A DNA stretch of 63,695 nucleotides from Anaerolineae bacterium UTCFX2 (GCA_002050125.1 MWTA01000085.1:1-63695), one strand, 5' to 3'. Numbered from the stretch's first letter, positions 17,012-26,997 are shown. The notes: a model not told the origin generated them from the letters alone. A program made the numbers and translations.

Positions 17012-18049
17012 ATGAAAAAGAAGCCTCGCATTAAAGACAAAGACATCAAATGGCCAGCCCGCGTCGGCGTGGTTTATAGCGCCGTCCGGCGGGAGGACTT
17101 CCCGACCGAAGCGCAGTACATCACCGAAAAAGACGCCGAGCAGGACGCGTATGCGATTGGCGAGTACCTGGGCGCGTTCGGGCTGGACGTGCGCCTGTAC
17201 CCAGGCGATGAGGCGTTCGCTCAACGAGTTCTTCAAGATCAGCCCGACATGCTGTTCAACCTGGTGGACTCGGTCAAAGGGAAGGAGAGCCTGGCAGCCG
17301 CCATTCCGGGCGTGTTAGAACTGTTGGACATCCCTTACACCGGCGCGAACATGCTGGGGATGGCGCTCGATACCAACAAATTCTTCATCAAAGAGCTTTT
17401 GCAACGCAACGGGGTTCCCGTCCCCATTTTCCAATTGTTCACCTCGCCGGACGAATATCTGGACCCGACGCTGCGCTTTCCGGTGATCTCCAAGTTGAAT
17501 GCGATCCACGGCTCGGTTGAGATCACTCGCGAAGCCGTCTCGGAGAATGAGAAGCACCTGCGCAAGCGGCTGCGCAAGCTGACCCGCACCTATCAGCAGC
17601 CCGTGCTGGTCGAGGAATTTGTTGGCAGGCGCGAAGTCACCGCCATCGTGTTGGAGGGTAACCGTAAGAAGGTCTACCTGGCTGAAAAGATCTTCAAGCA
17701 CACCGATGGTTCGTACCTGTTCTTAACCTTCGAAGATCAATGGCTGACCGAGCAGGATGCGGCGTTTTATTACCAGCGTTATCGTGATCCGGTGCTGCGC
17801 GAGCTGGCTGCTAAGGCGTTTGATGTGGTCAATATGCGCGATTACGGAAAGTTCGACATCCGCGTCGATGAAGCGGGGCGGAATTATTTCATCGACACCA
17901 ATTGCAACCCGGCTATGGGCTCAAAAGAGATGGACGTGGCTCTGGGGGTGATTCTGGACCTGTACGGCGTGTCATTCTATGAGAGCCTCAAGCGCCTGAT
18001 TATGAATACGATGCGCAAGAAAATTCAATCTGCGCCGGCAGCAGAATGA
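17012..18049 (+). CDS. ATP-grasp ligase related to D-alanine--D-alanine ligase
   Basis: 345 residues. Ddl-like segments are VDSVKGKESLAAAIPGVLELLDIPYTG near residue 90, the ATP-binding FPVISKLNAIHGS, the LVEEF strand near residue 197, and the metal-binding end DYGKFDIRVDE...FIDTNCNPAMG. In Ddl the last motif is usually EVNTxPG, so the Glu-to-Asp and Pro-Ala changes point to a different amino-acid-like substrate. AGGAAG precedes ATG 17012 and a TATAAA box lies at 16974-16979. It could be a second cell-wall ligase or a peptide-bond-forming enzyme. It is not clustered with mur genes. Confidence 0.75.
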   Translation: MKKKPRIKDKDIKWPARVGVVYSAVRREDFPTEAQYITEKDAEQDAYAIGEYLGAFGLDVRLYPGDEAFAQRVLQDQPDMLFNLVDSVKGKESLAAAIPGVLELLDIPYTGANMLGMALDTNKFFIKELLQRNGVPVPIFQLFTSPDEYLDPTLRFPVISKLNAIHGSVEITREAVSENEKHLRKRLRKLTRTYQQPVLVEEFVGRREVTAIVLEGNRKKVYLAEKIFKHTDGSYLFLTFEDQWLTEQDAAFYYQRYRDPVLRELAAKAFDVVNMRDYGKFDIRVDEAGRNYFIDTNCNPAMGSKEMDVALGVILDLYGVSFYESLKRLIMNTMRKKIQSAPAAE

Positions 18050-18113
18050 GTTCGCTGTAAAACGGTTTTCTGGTCTCGTCGCCATCCTACGCGCGTCCTA
18101 TGCGCGGCGATCC

Positions 18114-18122
18114 TGGTAAAAT
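18114..18122 (+). promoter_or_regulatory. Extended -10 promoter (TGGTAAAAT) of the MoCo-sulfurase-like gene
   Basis: TGG plus TAAAAT followed by GG. The predicted start of transcription is about 24 nt before the start codon at 18153. No -35 match. Confidence 0.45.
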
Positions 18123-18152
18123 GGGTTAATTTTTTATCTATTGAGGTTCGCT

Positions 18153-19604
18153 ATGTTGGATCAAACCACCGAAGTCTCGCTCGAACAAGCCCGGCAGCGC
18201 TTCAATGAAGCCTACCCTGCGTTTGCCGCCACCGCCATCCTGGACGCGCTGCGCCAGGCTGAATACAGCCGCCTGGACCGCCTGGGGCACATCTATCTGG
18301 ATTACACCGGCGGCAGCCTCTACGCCGATTCGCAGCTCCGCCAGCATCACGACTTGCTGCGCGAGCATGTGTTTGGCAACCCGCACTCCTCCAACCCGAC
18401 TTCGCTCGCCATAACCCATCTGGTCGAACAGGCTCGCCGCTTTGTGCTGGAATACTTCAACGCCTCCCCCGATGAATATGAAGCGATCTTCACCGCCAAC
18501 GCCAGCGGCGCCCTCAAGCTGGTCGGCGAGTCGTTCCCGTTCGGTCCCGGCAGCCTCTACCTGCTGACCTTCGACAACCACAATTCGGTCAACGGGATTC
18601 GCGAATACGCCCGCGCCCGCGGCGCCCGCTTCGAATATCTTCCAGTCGTGATCCCGGATCTGCACGTGGACGAAGCGCAGCTTATAAGCTATCTCGATCA
18701 GGCGCCGTCTGCGGGGAACAACCTGTTCGCCTACCCGGCTCAGTCGAACTTCTCGGGCGTGCAGCACCCGCTGGAGTGGATCGAGCTGGCGCAGGCGCGC
18801 GGCTGGAGCGTGCTGCTCGACGCAGCCGCCTTTTCCCCCTCCAACCGCCTCGATTTAAGCCGCTGGCGCCCCGATTTTGTCCCGCTCTCGTTCTATAAGA
18901 TGTTCGGCTACCCTACCGGCGTTGGCTGTTTGTTGGCGCGCCGGCAGGCGCTGGCGCGCCTGCGCCGCCCCTGGTTCGCGGGCGGCACGATCACCGTTGC
19001 TTCGGTTCAGGGGGATAAGTTCTACCTTGCTCCGGATGAGGCTGCTTTCGAGGACGGCACTTTGAACTACCTCAATCTGCCCGCGGTCGAGATCGGGCTG
19101 CGTCACCTCCAGGCGGTTGGGCTTGACCTGATCCACGACCGTGTAAATTGCCTTGCCGGCTGGCTGATTGAGAATTTACTCGCCCTGGAATACCCCGACG
19201 GTAAGAAGTTTGCGCGCATCTACGGTCCGGCAAACACCGAGCGGCGCGGCGGCACGATCACACTGAACTTCTACAACCGCCAGGGTCAGGCGATCGATCA
19301 CCGCTGGATCGAAAGCCGGGCGAACCAGTTGAAGATTTCGCTGCGCACCGGCTGTTTTTGCAACCCGGGCGCGGGCGAGATCGCCCTGGGCATCTCCAAG
19401 CCCGAGCTGGCAGCCTGTTTTGTCAGCCAGCCGGAGCGCCTCACGCTGGACGATTTCCGGCTGTGCATCGACGGGAAAAGCACCGGGGCGGTGCGCATCT
19501 CGTTTGGCATCGCCAGCAATTTTGCGGACGCCTTCCACTTCTGGAAATTTGCCCTCGATTTGCTGCAAGAGGAATTGCGCGCGGGCGCGCCTGCGCTAAA
19601 TTAG
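18153..19604 (+). CDS. Aminotransferase class V enzyme of the molybdenum-cofactor-sulfurase type
   Basis: 483 residues from ATG 18153, with GAGG eight bases upstream; the in-frame TTG at 18141 overlaps that site. It is a PLP fold-type-I enzyme: HIYLDYTGGSLY at the start, the cofactor Asp in WSVLLDAAAF and the Schiff-base Lys in PLSFYKMFGYPTG. The C-terminal RTGCFCNPGAG closely matches the RxGCFCNxGAC segment of eukaryotic-type MoCo sulfurases, whose Cys carries the persulfide. It would mobilise sulfur from L-cysteine to a cofactor or protein. The C-terminal MOSC domain of ABA3-like sulfurases is absent. No molybdoenzyme gene is nearby, so the acceptor is unknown. Confidence 0.8.
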   Translation: MLDQTTEVSLEQARQRFNEAYPAFAATAILDALRQAEYSRLDRLGHIYLDYTGGSLYADSQLRQHHDLLREHVFGNPHSSNPTSLAITHLVEQARRFVLEYFNASPDEYEAIFTANASGALKLVGESFPFGPGSLYLLTFDNHNSVNGIREYARARGARFEYLPVVIPDLHVDEAQLISYLDQAPSAGNNLFAYPAQSNFSGVQHPLEWIELAQARGWSVLLDAAAFSPSNRLDLSRWRPDFVPLSFYKMFGYPTGVGCLLARRQALARLRRPWFAGGTITVASVQGDKFYLAPDEAAFEDGTLNYLNLPAVEIGLRHLQAVGLDLIHDRVNCLAGWLIENLLALEYPDGKKFARIYGPANTERRGGTITLNFYNRQGQAIDHRWIESRANQLKISLRTGCFCNPGAGEIALGISKPELAACFVSQPERLTLDDFRLCIDGKSTGAVRISFGIASNFADAFHFWKFALDLLQEELRAGAPALN

Positions 19605-19704
19605 AGCGCAATTTTTCCTCAGGCAGTACACAGCCAATTTGATCTGCAACGCGCGCGGCTTGACAGCCTTGTTAGCTTTATTTTACGTCTTTCCTCGGCG
19701 CTGG

Positions 19705-19713
19705 TGATAGAAT
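19705..19713 (+). promoter_or_regulatory. Extended -10 promoter (TGATAGAAT) of the M4 protease gene
   Basis: TGA plus TAGAAT followed by GG, matching the other extended -10 boxes in the window. It would leave a 5' leader of about 145 nt before ATG 19864. I see no riboswitch fold in that leader. Confidence 0.4.
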
Positions 19714-19863
19714 GGTTGCGCGCGTTGCCTGTCGCAGTTTTTTCAGCCGCGATTGAGGCGGGAAAATCAAGCTAATCCGTTGTTGCGCGCGGAATGGTTC
19801 GCCTGGCTGTCAGGCTGGATACGGATTGCATCAAACTGAGCATCGAAGACAGAGGCATGGATT

Positions 19864-22863
19864 ATGAAAAACCTTCAGCGCATCTTCACCGTGACTATTG
19901 CTCTGGTCTTCTGCGCCAGCGCGTTTACCACTTCGGTTCAGGCTGTCCGAGTCTCTGACCTGCCCGTTTCCGGCGGGTTGAGCCAGCCTCCCGGCTTCAG
20001 GAACGACGGGTTAGCGGCGCCGGGGCTTCAGACTGATCTCCAGATCGAATATCACGCGGTGACGGGCAAAGCCCGCCTTTTGACCACCCGCTCGGGGGCG
20101 CGCCTCCCGCAGAGCCAGACATTTGGTCCGGGTGTTGCGCCCGAACAAGCCGCCCTGGGTTTTCTGGCAGAGTATGGAAGCCTCTTTGGGCTGCGGGAAC
20201 CTCCTCGCGAGTTGAATGTAATGAAGTCTAGCCAGGCGCAGGATGGGCGCACGCTCCTGCGCTTTCAGCAGGTCTATCAAGGCGTCCCGGTGATGGGCGG
20301 CGAGTTGATCGTCCAACTCGACCGGGGGCGCGGGGTGCGCTCGGTGAGCGGCGAGATCCAGCCTGACCTTGACTTGAACAGCACCCCCCGGGTCGACCCG
20401 GAGCAGGCGCGCCGGACCGCGCTCCAACTCGCCGCCAAGTATTATGGCACAGACGAAGCGTCGCTGACTTCGAGCGAGCCTGAACTCTGGATTTACAGCC
20501 CGGCGCTGCTGGGCAATCCGGGGATTGTGAAGGAGCCTGCCCTGGTGTGGCGTCTCGAAGTCACAAACCAGCCGGCTGCCGCGCTCGAACAGCCGGTGCG
20601 CGAGCTCGTGCTGGTTCACGCCCGTTTCGGCAATGTGGCGCTCAACTTCAACCAACTCGACACCGCCAAGTATCGCGAAATCTACGATAACAACAATTCT
20701 CCGACCAGGCTGCCTGGAACCAGCCCGGCGCGGGTCGAGGGTGGAGGTCCCAGCGCCGACGTGGAAGTGAACAACGCCTACGACTATCTGGGCTTCACCT
20801 ATGATTTTTATGCGAGCGTTCACGGCCGCGACAGCCTGGATGACCGCGGCTTGAAGCTGATCAGCACCGTGCAGTATTGTCCAAGTTACAACAATTGCCC
20901 CTATCAAAACGCCTTCTGGAACGGTACGCAGATGGTCTTTGGGGCGGGTTTTAGCTCTGCCGACGATGTGGTTGCCCACGAATTAACCCACGGCGTCACC
21001 GAGAACGAATCGGGATTGTTCTATTTCATGCAGTCCGGCGCGATCAACGAAGCCTTCTCCGACATCTGGGGGGAGTTCATCGATCTGACGTACACCAACG
21101 GCAGCGATAACGATACCCCTGGCGTGCGCTGGCAACTGGGGGAAGACGTGCCCGGTTTTGGGGCGTTTCGCAATATGGCGGATCCCACACTGTTTGGCGA
21201 TCCGGATAAGATCACCAGCGCCAATTATTATTGCGGATCGGGCGATAATGGCGGAGTTCATTACAACAGCGGCGTGGTAAATAAGACCGCATTTCTGATG
21301 ACCGATGGCGCCACGTTCAACGGCTACACCGTCGCCGGGCTGGGGATATCCGAAACAGCTCAGATCTTCTACGAAGTCCAAACCCACCTGCTCACCTCAG
21401 CCGCCGACTTCGCCGACCTGGGTTCAGCCCTCCACCTGGCTTGCTCCATGCTGATCGGTCAGTACGGCATCACCGCTGCTGATTGCCTGGAGGTGAGCAA
21501 CGCCGTCCTAGCGACTGAGCTTCCCCAACAGCCCATCGCCTGCCAGACCATCGACGCGCCAGTGTGCGATAGCGGTTCGCCGCTCGACCTCTATTTTGAC
21601 AGTTTTGAAGACCCCTCCAACCCCGGGTGGGATTTCCAGGCTCTGAGCGGCGCTGCTGAAGCATGGTTCTACCCGCCATCCTCGAACTGGTACTCTTTTG
21701 ACGGGACCTATGCCACGAGCGGCGCTTACAACCTGTGGGGCTATAATCAGGATGATGCCGCCGACTATGCAGCGGAAATGAAACAGCCGGTTGCCCTGCC
21801 GGTTTCCAGCCCGGCTTTTCTGCGCTTCGACCACGCGTATGAATTTGAAGCGGGCTACGGGGATAATTATGACGGGGGCGTCCTCGAGTACAGTTACAAT
21901 GGCGGACCCTGGACGGACGCCGGCTCGCTCGCCCTGGACAACGGTTACACCGGCGCGATCGTTGATTATAACTTTGGCAACCCGCTGAGGGGTCGTTTCG
22001 CTTTTATAGACACCAGCCACGGGATGACCTCCTCGCGCTTCGATCTGTCCAGTCTAGCTGGCGGGGATGTGCGTTTTCGCTTCCGGATCGGCGCCGATTA
22101 CGTTGTTGACGATTGGGGCTGGTTCATCGATGACGTGCGCATCTACACCTGCCCCGATCAGGTAAACCGGCTTTTCCTTCCCCGCGCAAACTGGCAGGAC
22201 GTCGCTCCAATCTCCTTTCATACCAGTTTCAATGGAGATAGCGGAGGCTGGACGCCCGTCGCGGGGAACTGGTATGCGACCCCGATCCATTATTTCGCGG
22301 CGGCTCAGAGCGGTAAATATATTTCGGCTGGTTTTCCGTCAGATTTCGATAACTTCATCTATGAAGTCCGCATGCGGCGGTTTGGAAAATGCGCAAATTG
22401 CGAAAACATCATCTATGTCCGTGGGAAGCCGTATCCGTTGAACAGCAGCGACCGCTGGAGGAGTTATTATGCTTTCCAGTATACGGATGCTGGATCGATC
22501 TCGGTCTATAAGCGATCGAACGATGTGACCGCCGCGCTGCTCAATTGGAAGAAGAAGAATAATTTCGTGGCGACTGGCGGGGATTGGAACGCGCTGCGCG
22601 TGGTTGTCAACGGCCCGAACCTGGCTTTCTTTGTCAATGACCGGTTTGTTTGGAGCGGAACCGATCCCAGCCTGACCAGCGGTTGGGTTGGCGTAGGGAT
22701 GTATTCGGATAATAGCTGGGACACCCTCGCGGTCGATTGGGCTTACCTCAGACCTTACGACACCGGCACCCTCGTGCGATTTCCTGAACTGTTTGGGGCA
22801 GCGCCATTTGCTGACCTCTCCGCGCCGGCTTCTGGCGCCCTTATTGAAAATCAGACCCCATGA
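19864..22863 (+). CDS. Secreted M4 (thermolysin-like) metallopeptidase with C-terminal MAM-like and LamG-like modules
   Basis: 999 residues. A signal peptide covers residues 1-28. An FTP/PepSY propeptide runs to about 260 (TLLRFQQVYQGVPVMGGEL). The catalytic domain contains HELTH at residues 372-376, the third zinc ligand in AINEAFSDIWGE, and the transition-state His in GGVHYNSGVVNKTAFLM. After about residue 565 comes a DSFEDPxNPGW...DDWGWFIDDVRIYTC module like those of immune-inhibitor-A and MAM proteins. After 770 a beta-sandwich resembling LamG/laminin folds follows. It is an extracellular neutral endopeptidase for protein scavenging. The C terminus has no sorting motif. Confidence 0.9.
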   Translation: MKNLQRIFTVTIALVFCASAFTTSVQAVRVSDLPVSGGLSQPPGFRNDGLAAPGLQTDLQIEYHAVTGKARLLTTRSGARLPQSQTFGPGVAPEQAALGFLAEYGSLFGLREPPRELNVMKSSQAQDGRTLLRFQQVYQGVPVMGGELIVQLDRGRGVRSVSGEIQPDLDLNSTPRVDPEQARRTALQLAAKYYGTDEASLTSSEPELWIYSPALLGNPGIVKEPALVWRLEVTNQPAAALEQPVRELVLVHARFGNVALNFNQLDTAKYREIYDNNNSPTRLPGTSPARVEGGGPSADVEVNNAYDYLGFTYDFYASVHGRDSLDDRGLKLISTVQYCPSYNNCPYQNAFWNGTQMVFGAGFSSADDVVAHELTHGVTENESGLFYFMQSGAINEAFSDIWGEFIDLTYTNGSDNDTPGVRWQLGEDVPGFGAFRNMADPTLFGDPDKITSANYYCGSGDNGGVHYNSGVVNKTAFLMTDGATFNGYTVAGLGISETAQIFYEVQTHLLTSAADFADLGSALHLACSMLIGQYGITAADCLEVSNAVLATELPQQPIACQTIDAPVCDSGSPLDLYFDSFEDPSNPGWDFQALSGAAEAWFYPPSSNWYSFDGTYATSGAYNLWGYNQDDAADYAAEMKQPVALPVSSPAFLRFDHAYEFEAGYGDNYDGGVLEYSYNGGPWTDAGSLALDNGYTGAIVDYNFGNPLRGRFAFIDTSHGMTSSRFDLSSLAGGDVRFRFRIGADYVVDDWGWFIDDVRIYTCPDQVNRLFLPRANWQDVAPISFHTSFNGDSGGWTPVAGNWYATPIHYFAAAQSGKYISAGFPSDFDNFIYEVRMRRFGKCANCENIIYVRGKPYPLNSSDRWRSYYAFQYTDAGSISVYKRSNDVTAALLNWKKKNNFVATGGDWNALRVVVNGPNLAFFVNDRFVWSGTDPSLTSGWVGVGMYSDNSWDTLAVDWAYLRPYDTGTLVRFPELFGAAPFADLSAPASGALIENQTP

Positions 22864-23056
22864 TCGGGGTTAGCGTTCGTCTGTGAGCTGCTCTTTCTTT
22901 GGGGGCTTGCGGCGAACACATGACATCATTAACCCGGAACCGGGAAGTTGATTACTGGACGCTTCGCAGCGGGGGCGGTATCCTGGTGGAAAGCCGGGCG
23001 CTGACCGGGCGCGAATCTCTGTTTCAACCAGATTGCATTTTTATAAGGGAACAAAT

Positions 23057-23596
23057 ATGGAAACACAAGAATGGCTGTCGAGCGGTGTGGGTCAGGTGGC
23101 TGAGATGATGGGCTTGGCGGCGATCACCGCGCCTAAAGCGAAAGGCGAAAACTTTGTCGCGGTCAAAATCTTGCAGGGTTCGATTGTGCAGGATCTGGCT
23201 CAGGCGATGACCGCGTATGGCGAGCGCTCGCAAAAAGCTAATTTCGACCGCGATGCCCGCAACGTAGCGGATTCGCAAGCTGTGGTGCTCATCGGTCTGG
23301 AAAAACCCAACACGGCGGGTCTAAACTGCGGCGCTTGCGGCTACCCCACCTGTGATGAATTGCTCGACCAGCCGCCTTATCAGGGCGAGTTTATCGGTCC
23401 AATGTGCGCCTTTCGCATTTTGGATCTGGGGATCGCCCTTGGCTCGGCGGTCAAGACCGCCAGCCTGTTCAACGTCGACAACCGCATCATGTACCGCATC
23501 GGCGCGGCTGCCCGCCAGATGGGGCTGGTGGATTGGCATTTCGTGATGGGCGTCCCGCTTTCAGTGAGCGGCAAGAGCATCTTTTTTGATCGCTGA
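23057..23596 (+). CDS. DUF2148 ferredoxin-domain protein
   Basis: 179 residues from ATG 23057 (AAGGGA eight bases upstream); the ATG at 23033 is preceded by no such site. The family signature is a cysteine cluster NCGACGYPTCDE near residue 90 with a further Cys in GPMCAFRILDLG. The C-terminal half is AVKTASLFNVDNRIMYRIGAAARQMG. DUF2148 proteins occur widely in anaerobes and are thought to bind an Fe-S cluster; no activity is established. It converges on the response-regulator gene with an 8-nt gap and has no co-directional partner. Confidence 0.8.
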   Translation: METQEWLSSGVGQVAEMMGLAAITAPKAKGENFVAVKILQGSIVQDLAQAMTAYGERSQKANFDRDARNVADSQAVVLIGLEKPNTAGLNCGACGYPTCDELLDQPPYQGEFIGPMCAFRILDLGIALGSAVKTASLFNVDNRIMYRIGAAARQMGLVDWHFVMGVPLSVSGKSIFFDR

Positions 23597-23604
23597 AGCG
23601 GGGC

Positions 23605-25224
23605 TCATGCCTCCGCCTGCCGCCGGATCACAATCAGCGTGATGTCATCTTGTTGAGGGGCGCTGCCGGTGAAGCGCTTCACGTCCGCTAACACCGCCTC
23701 GAGCACTTCTTGCGCTGGTCGGACGCCGAGCGAGCGCAGCAAATCCTGCAGGCGGTGTTCTCCATAAAAGCGCCCCTGGCGGTCCTGCGCCTCTGTGACC
23801 CCATCGGTGTACAGCACCAGCAAGTCGCCCGGCGCGAGGCGCGCCACTTTTTGACGCCATCCGGCGCTTTCCATCACCCCTAACGCCATCCCGGTCGAGC
23901 GCAGGCGGTCGAAGGGTTTGCCCTTTTGGCTGCTGATCAGATAAGGGGGGTTGTGTCCGGCGTTCACATAGCGGATCCGCCCGGTATCCGGTTCGAGCAC
24001 CGCGTAAAAGGCGGTCACGAACATCTCGCTGCGCGTGTCGGACAGAATCCGTTCATTGATCTGGCTCAGCGCAAAAGACGGCAGAGTGGCGTACTGCGTG
24101 GCATAGGTGCGGAAAAGCGTGCTGCTCAGCGCCATGAACAGCGCGGCGCCCATCCCCTTATCCGATACATCCGCGATCACAAAACCCCAGTTGTTGTTGA
24201 TCAGCGGGATGAAGTCGTAGAAATCACCCGAGGTCTGTAGGGCTGGCTCAAGGATCGACGCCATTTCCCAGCCGCGCAGCACGGGCGGTTTCTCCGGCAG
24301 GATGCCGGTCTGGATCTTTCCGGCGTTGACCAGCTCCTGGTCGACCAACTGCACGCGTATTTGCCGGTCGGTCCACGTGCTGCGTTCCACCGCCTGCGAG
24401 ATCTGCGCCGCCAATTCCTTGATGAACCCCAGGTGGTCCCACAGATCGATCTCACCCGCCGGCTGGATGATACCAATCCCTCCGAGCGGATTGCCGGTAT
24501 GCGAGAGCAGCGGCGTGAGCAGGAGTTGTCCATCCCCCGGCAGCGCCCCTCCCCAGGGCGCAGATTGCCCCAGGCGGATTACGTGCGCTTCGGGCCGGAT
24601 CTGCAGCCAGCGCCAGGCAGCCTGGGGCAGCGCCTTCAGCTGTTCAACCGGATAGCACAACAGGCTTTGGTCGGGAAAGAGCCGGATCTCGATCTGCGAG
24701 TCGGGAAAAAGCCCCGGCAGCCCACCACGCAGCAGCCCAGCCAGCCGCGTGCGATCGTTCGAGACCAGATCGATCCCCTGCGCCAGGTGTTCGAGCAGCG
24801 CGATCTGCTGGCGGCTGCGCCTCGGGCGGCTGGTCGAATGGCGTTTACCTTGATAAATCCGCCGTATACTTTCAGCCAGTTCGTCTGCGCTTACATCTTT
24901 GAGCGCATAACCGGCGATCCCAGCTTCGAACGCCTGCTCGATCAGTTCATCGTCGCGGAAATTGACCAGCGCCAGCACTTTGATTGCGGGCCAGCGCTGG
25001 TGGATCTGGCGGGTTGCCTCCACCCCGTCCATCACGGGCATCTGCAAATCCATCACCACCATGTCCGGCGCCATCAGCCCGCAGAGCTGGATCGCTTCTT
25101 CGCCGTTGCTCGCTTCGCCCACCAGGTTGAAATCGGGATAGGCGGTCAGAAAGGATCGCAAACCGCTGCGCATCAGCGGCAAGTCATCCACAGCGATCAA
25201 GCGGATGGGCGGTTTTTCGTTCAT
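23605..25224 (-). CDS. Response regulator with REC, GAF-like and PP2C/SpoIIE phosphatase domains
   Basis: 539 residues. The REC domain (about 6-125) has the phosphoacceptor in VVMDLQMPVMDG and the Lys in GYALKDVSADEL. A GAF-like segment covers about 145-310. The C-terminal PP2C-type SpoIIE domain has metal ligands in SGDFYDFI, VIADVSDKGMGAALFMA, LLVLYTDGVTEAQD and QQDDITLIV. Such RsbU/RssB-like proteins dephosphorylate an anti-sigma-factor antagonist when the receiver is phosphorylated, so this is probably a partner-switching stress switch. No antagonist, anti-sigma kinase or sensor kinase gene is adjacent, so its partners lie elsewhere. Confidence 0.9.
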   Translation of the reverse strand: MNEKPPIRLIAVDDLPLMRSGLRSFLTAYPDFNLVGEASNGEEAIQLCGLMAPDMVVMDLQMPVMDGVEATRQIHQRWPAIKVLALVNFRDDELIEQAFEAGIAGYALKDVSADELAESIRRIYQGKRHSTSRPRRSRQQIALLEHLAQGIDLVSNDRTRLAGLLRGGLPGLFPDSQIEIRLFPDQSLLCYPVEQLKALPQAAWRWLQIRPEAHVIRLGQSAPWGGALPGDGQLLLTPLLSHTGNPLGGIGIIQPAGEIDLWDHLGFIKELAAQISQAVERSTWTDRQIRVQLVDQELVNAGKIQTGILPEKPPVLRGWEMASILEPALQTSGDFYDFIPLINNNWGFVIADVSDKGMGAALFMALSSTLFRTYATQYATLPSFALSQINERILSDTRSEMFVTAFYAVLEPDTGRIRYVNAGHNPPYLISSQKGKPFDRLRSTGMALGVMESAGWRQKVARLAPGDLLVLYTDGVTEAQDRQGRFYGEHRLQDLLRSLGVRPAQEVLEAVLADVKRFTGSAPQQDDITLIVIRRQAEA

Positions 25225-25367
25225 GGGTTGATTTTAACTCTAAAAGCCGTTTCGCGGTCGAGCAACCCCAATTCGCAGATGATATACTTGCGTTTGGCTG
25301 CCGCAAACGTTCCACACAGTTTTGACCTGGCGGCTCGTTCGATCTCTGGTTGATTCGGAGGCTTTGT

Positions 25368-26990
25368 TTGAGCGCTCTACTGGCGCAGGAAATGCTAATA
25401 TTATTCGCCATCCTCGCAATCGGGGTCTGGCTTGGCGGGGTGACGGTGCGCGGCGTCTCACTCGGTTCCGCTGGCGTTCTGTTTACCGCGATGATCTTCG
25501 GTCATTTCGGTCTGAATGTACCAAAACCGATTATGGATTTGGGCTTGCTGCTCTTCGTTTATGCGGTTGGTCTTCAGGCGGGGCCGCGTTTTTTCCGCAC
25601 CTTTCGCCGGCACGGCATCCGTTTCGTCGCAATTGCCCTCTCGGTGGTTGGCACCGGCGCGCTGGCAACACTCGTCGTTCAGCGCTGGCTGGGATTGTCT
25701 TTCGATCTTGCTGCGGGTCTTTACACAGGCGCGTTGACCTGCACCCCAGCTCTGGCGGCAGCCATTGATGCGGCGGCGCGCCTGGCTCCCGGGTCGAGCG
25801 GCGCGATTTCGGTCGGTTACGGCATCGCCTATCCTTTCAGCATGATTGGAATAGTGCTGTTGATCCAATTCCTGCCGCGCCTCCTGAACCAAAAGATCGT
25901 CAGCGAAGCGCAGAAATGGGAGCGTGAAAAAGAGAGCGAAACCCCAACCCTCCAGGCGCGGCAGTTCCGCATCACTAACCCGAACATTGACGGCAAAATG
26001 GTGCGCGAGATCAACCCGCAGCGCATGTTCCAGGCGAACATCTCACGCATCCGGCACGGCGAGCAGGTCTTTGCCGCCACGCCCGATCATGCGCTCTTTT
26101 TAGGCGATGTGGTCATGGTCGTCGGTTTGCCGGAAGAGCTGGAGAAAATCCGCATTCTGCTTGGCGAAGAAACCCATGAGCGGATGGATGTCAACGCGGA
26201 TGTGCTCAGCGTGGACGTTGAGGTGATCGAGGAATCGTTGACCGGTAAAAAGCTGAGCCAGATGCGCCTCTGGGAGCAGTACACCGTGGTGATCACCCGC
26301 ATTCGCCGCCAGGGCGTCGAGCTCACCCCGTCGGGGAACGTAACGCTGGAGATGGGCGATAATATCCGCCTCGTAGGCGACCGCCGGGCGGTGGAGCATT
26401 TTGTCGAGCTGGTTCACGGGCGTCCGCACCGGGCGGAGGAGACCAACATGCTGCCTTTTTTGGCGGGGTTGTTGTTGGGCATTTTGATCGGTTCGATCCC
26501 CGTCGCCCTCCCAAACGGGTTCACATTGCGCCTCGGTCCGGCGGGCGGGGCTTTCGTCGTCAGCCTGGCGGTGGGGCATTTTGGCGGACTGGGTCCCTTG
26601 CGCCTTTACATTCCCGCGGCTGCCAAGAACCTTTCGCGCGAGCTGGGTTTAATGTTCTTTTTGGCTGGCGCGGGCGTGAACGCCGGCGCGCACTTTGTCG
26701 ACATCCTGCTCCAGCAGGGCTTCAGCCTGCTGATCGGCGGGGCGGTGGTGACGGTTGTCTCCACCGCAGCCGGTCTGTTCTTGATGCACCGCGTTTACCA
26801 CCTGAATCTGCTGGCTACGATGGGGGCGTTGTCTGCCACGATGACTAACCCGCCTGGTCTTGGGGTCGCAAATTCCCAGACCGAAAGCGATTTGCCCACG
26901 CTCTCCTACGCCAGCGTCTATCCGGTCGCATTGATTTTCAAGATCTTGCTCGCCCAGTTTCTGGTCGAGGTGCTGGCGCGGCTGGGTTGA
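25368..26990 (+). CDS. AspT/YidE-family transporter with two central RCK_C domains
   Basis: 540 residues from TTG 25368, chosen because GGAGG lies six bases upstream. ATG 25392 is the next choice and TTG 25350 overlaps the ribosome site. Five or six membrane helices come first, then a cytoplasmic region with two RCK_C modules (about 185-270 and 275-360, each ending GDVVMVVG or GDNIRLVG). The second membrane half contains GPAGGAFVVSLAVGHFGGLGP and ATMTNPPGLGVANSQ. This is the architecture of aspartate:alanine exchangers and YidE/YbjL permeases. The transported solute is unknown. It is divergent from the phosphatase gene. Confidence 0.87.
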   Translation: MSALLAQEMLILFAILAIGVWLGGVTVRGVSLGSAGVLFTAMIFGHFGLNVPKPIMDLGLLLFVYAVGLQAGPRFFRTFRRHGIRFVAIALSVVGTGALATLVVQRWLGLSFDLAAGLYTGALTCTPALAAAIDAAARLAPGSSGAISVGYGIAYPFSMIGIVLLIQFLPRLLNQKIVSEAQKWEREKESETPTLQARQFRITNPNIDGKMVREINPQRMFQANISRIRHGEQVFAATPDHALFLGDVVMVVGLPEELEKIRILLGEETHERMDVNADVLSVDVEVIEESLTGKKLSQMRLWEQYTVVITRIRRQGVELTPSGNVTLEMGDNIRLVGDRRAVEHFVELVHGRPHRAEETNMLPFLAGLLLGILIGSIPVALPNGFTLRLGPAGGAFVVSLAVGHFGGLGPLRLYIPAAAKNLSRELGLMFFLAGAGVNAGAHFVDILLQQGFSLLIGGAVVTVVSTAAGLFLMHRVYHLNLLATMGALSATMTNPPGLGVANSQTESDLPTLSYASVYPVALIFKILLAQFLVEVLARLG

Positions 26991-26997
26991 CGGAGTC

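Noticed and set aside
19672-19677. TTGACA upstream of the M4 protease gene as a -35 box
   Set aside because: No -10-like hexamer stands 16-18 nt downstream; the extended -10 at 19705-19713 lies too far away to pair with it.
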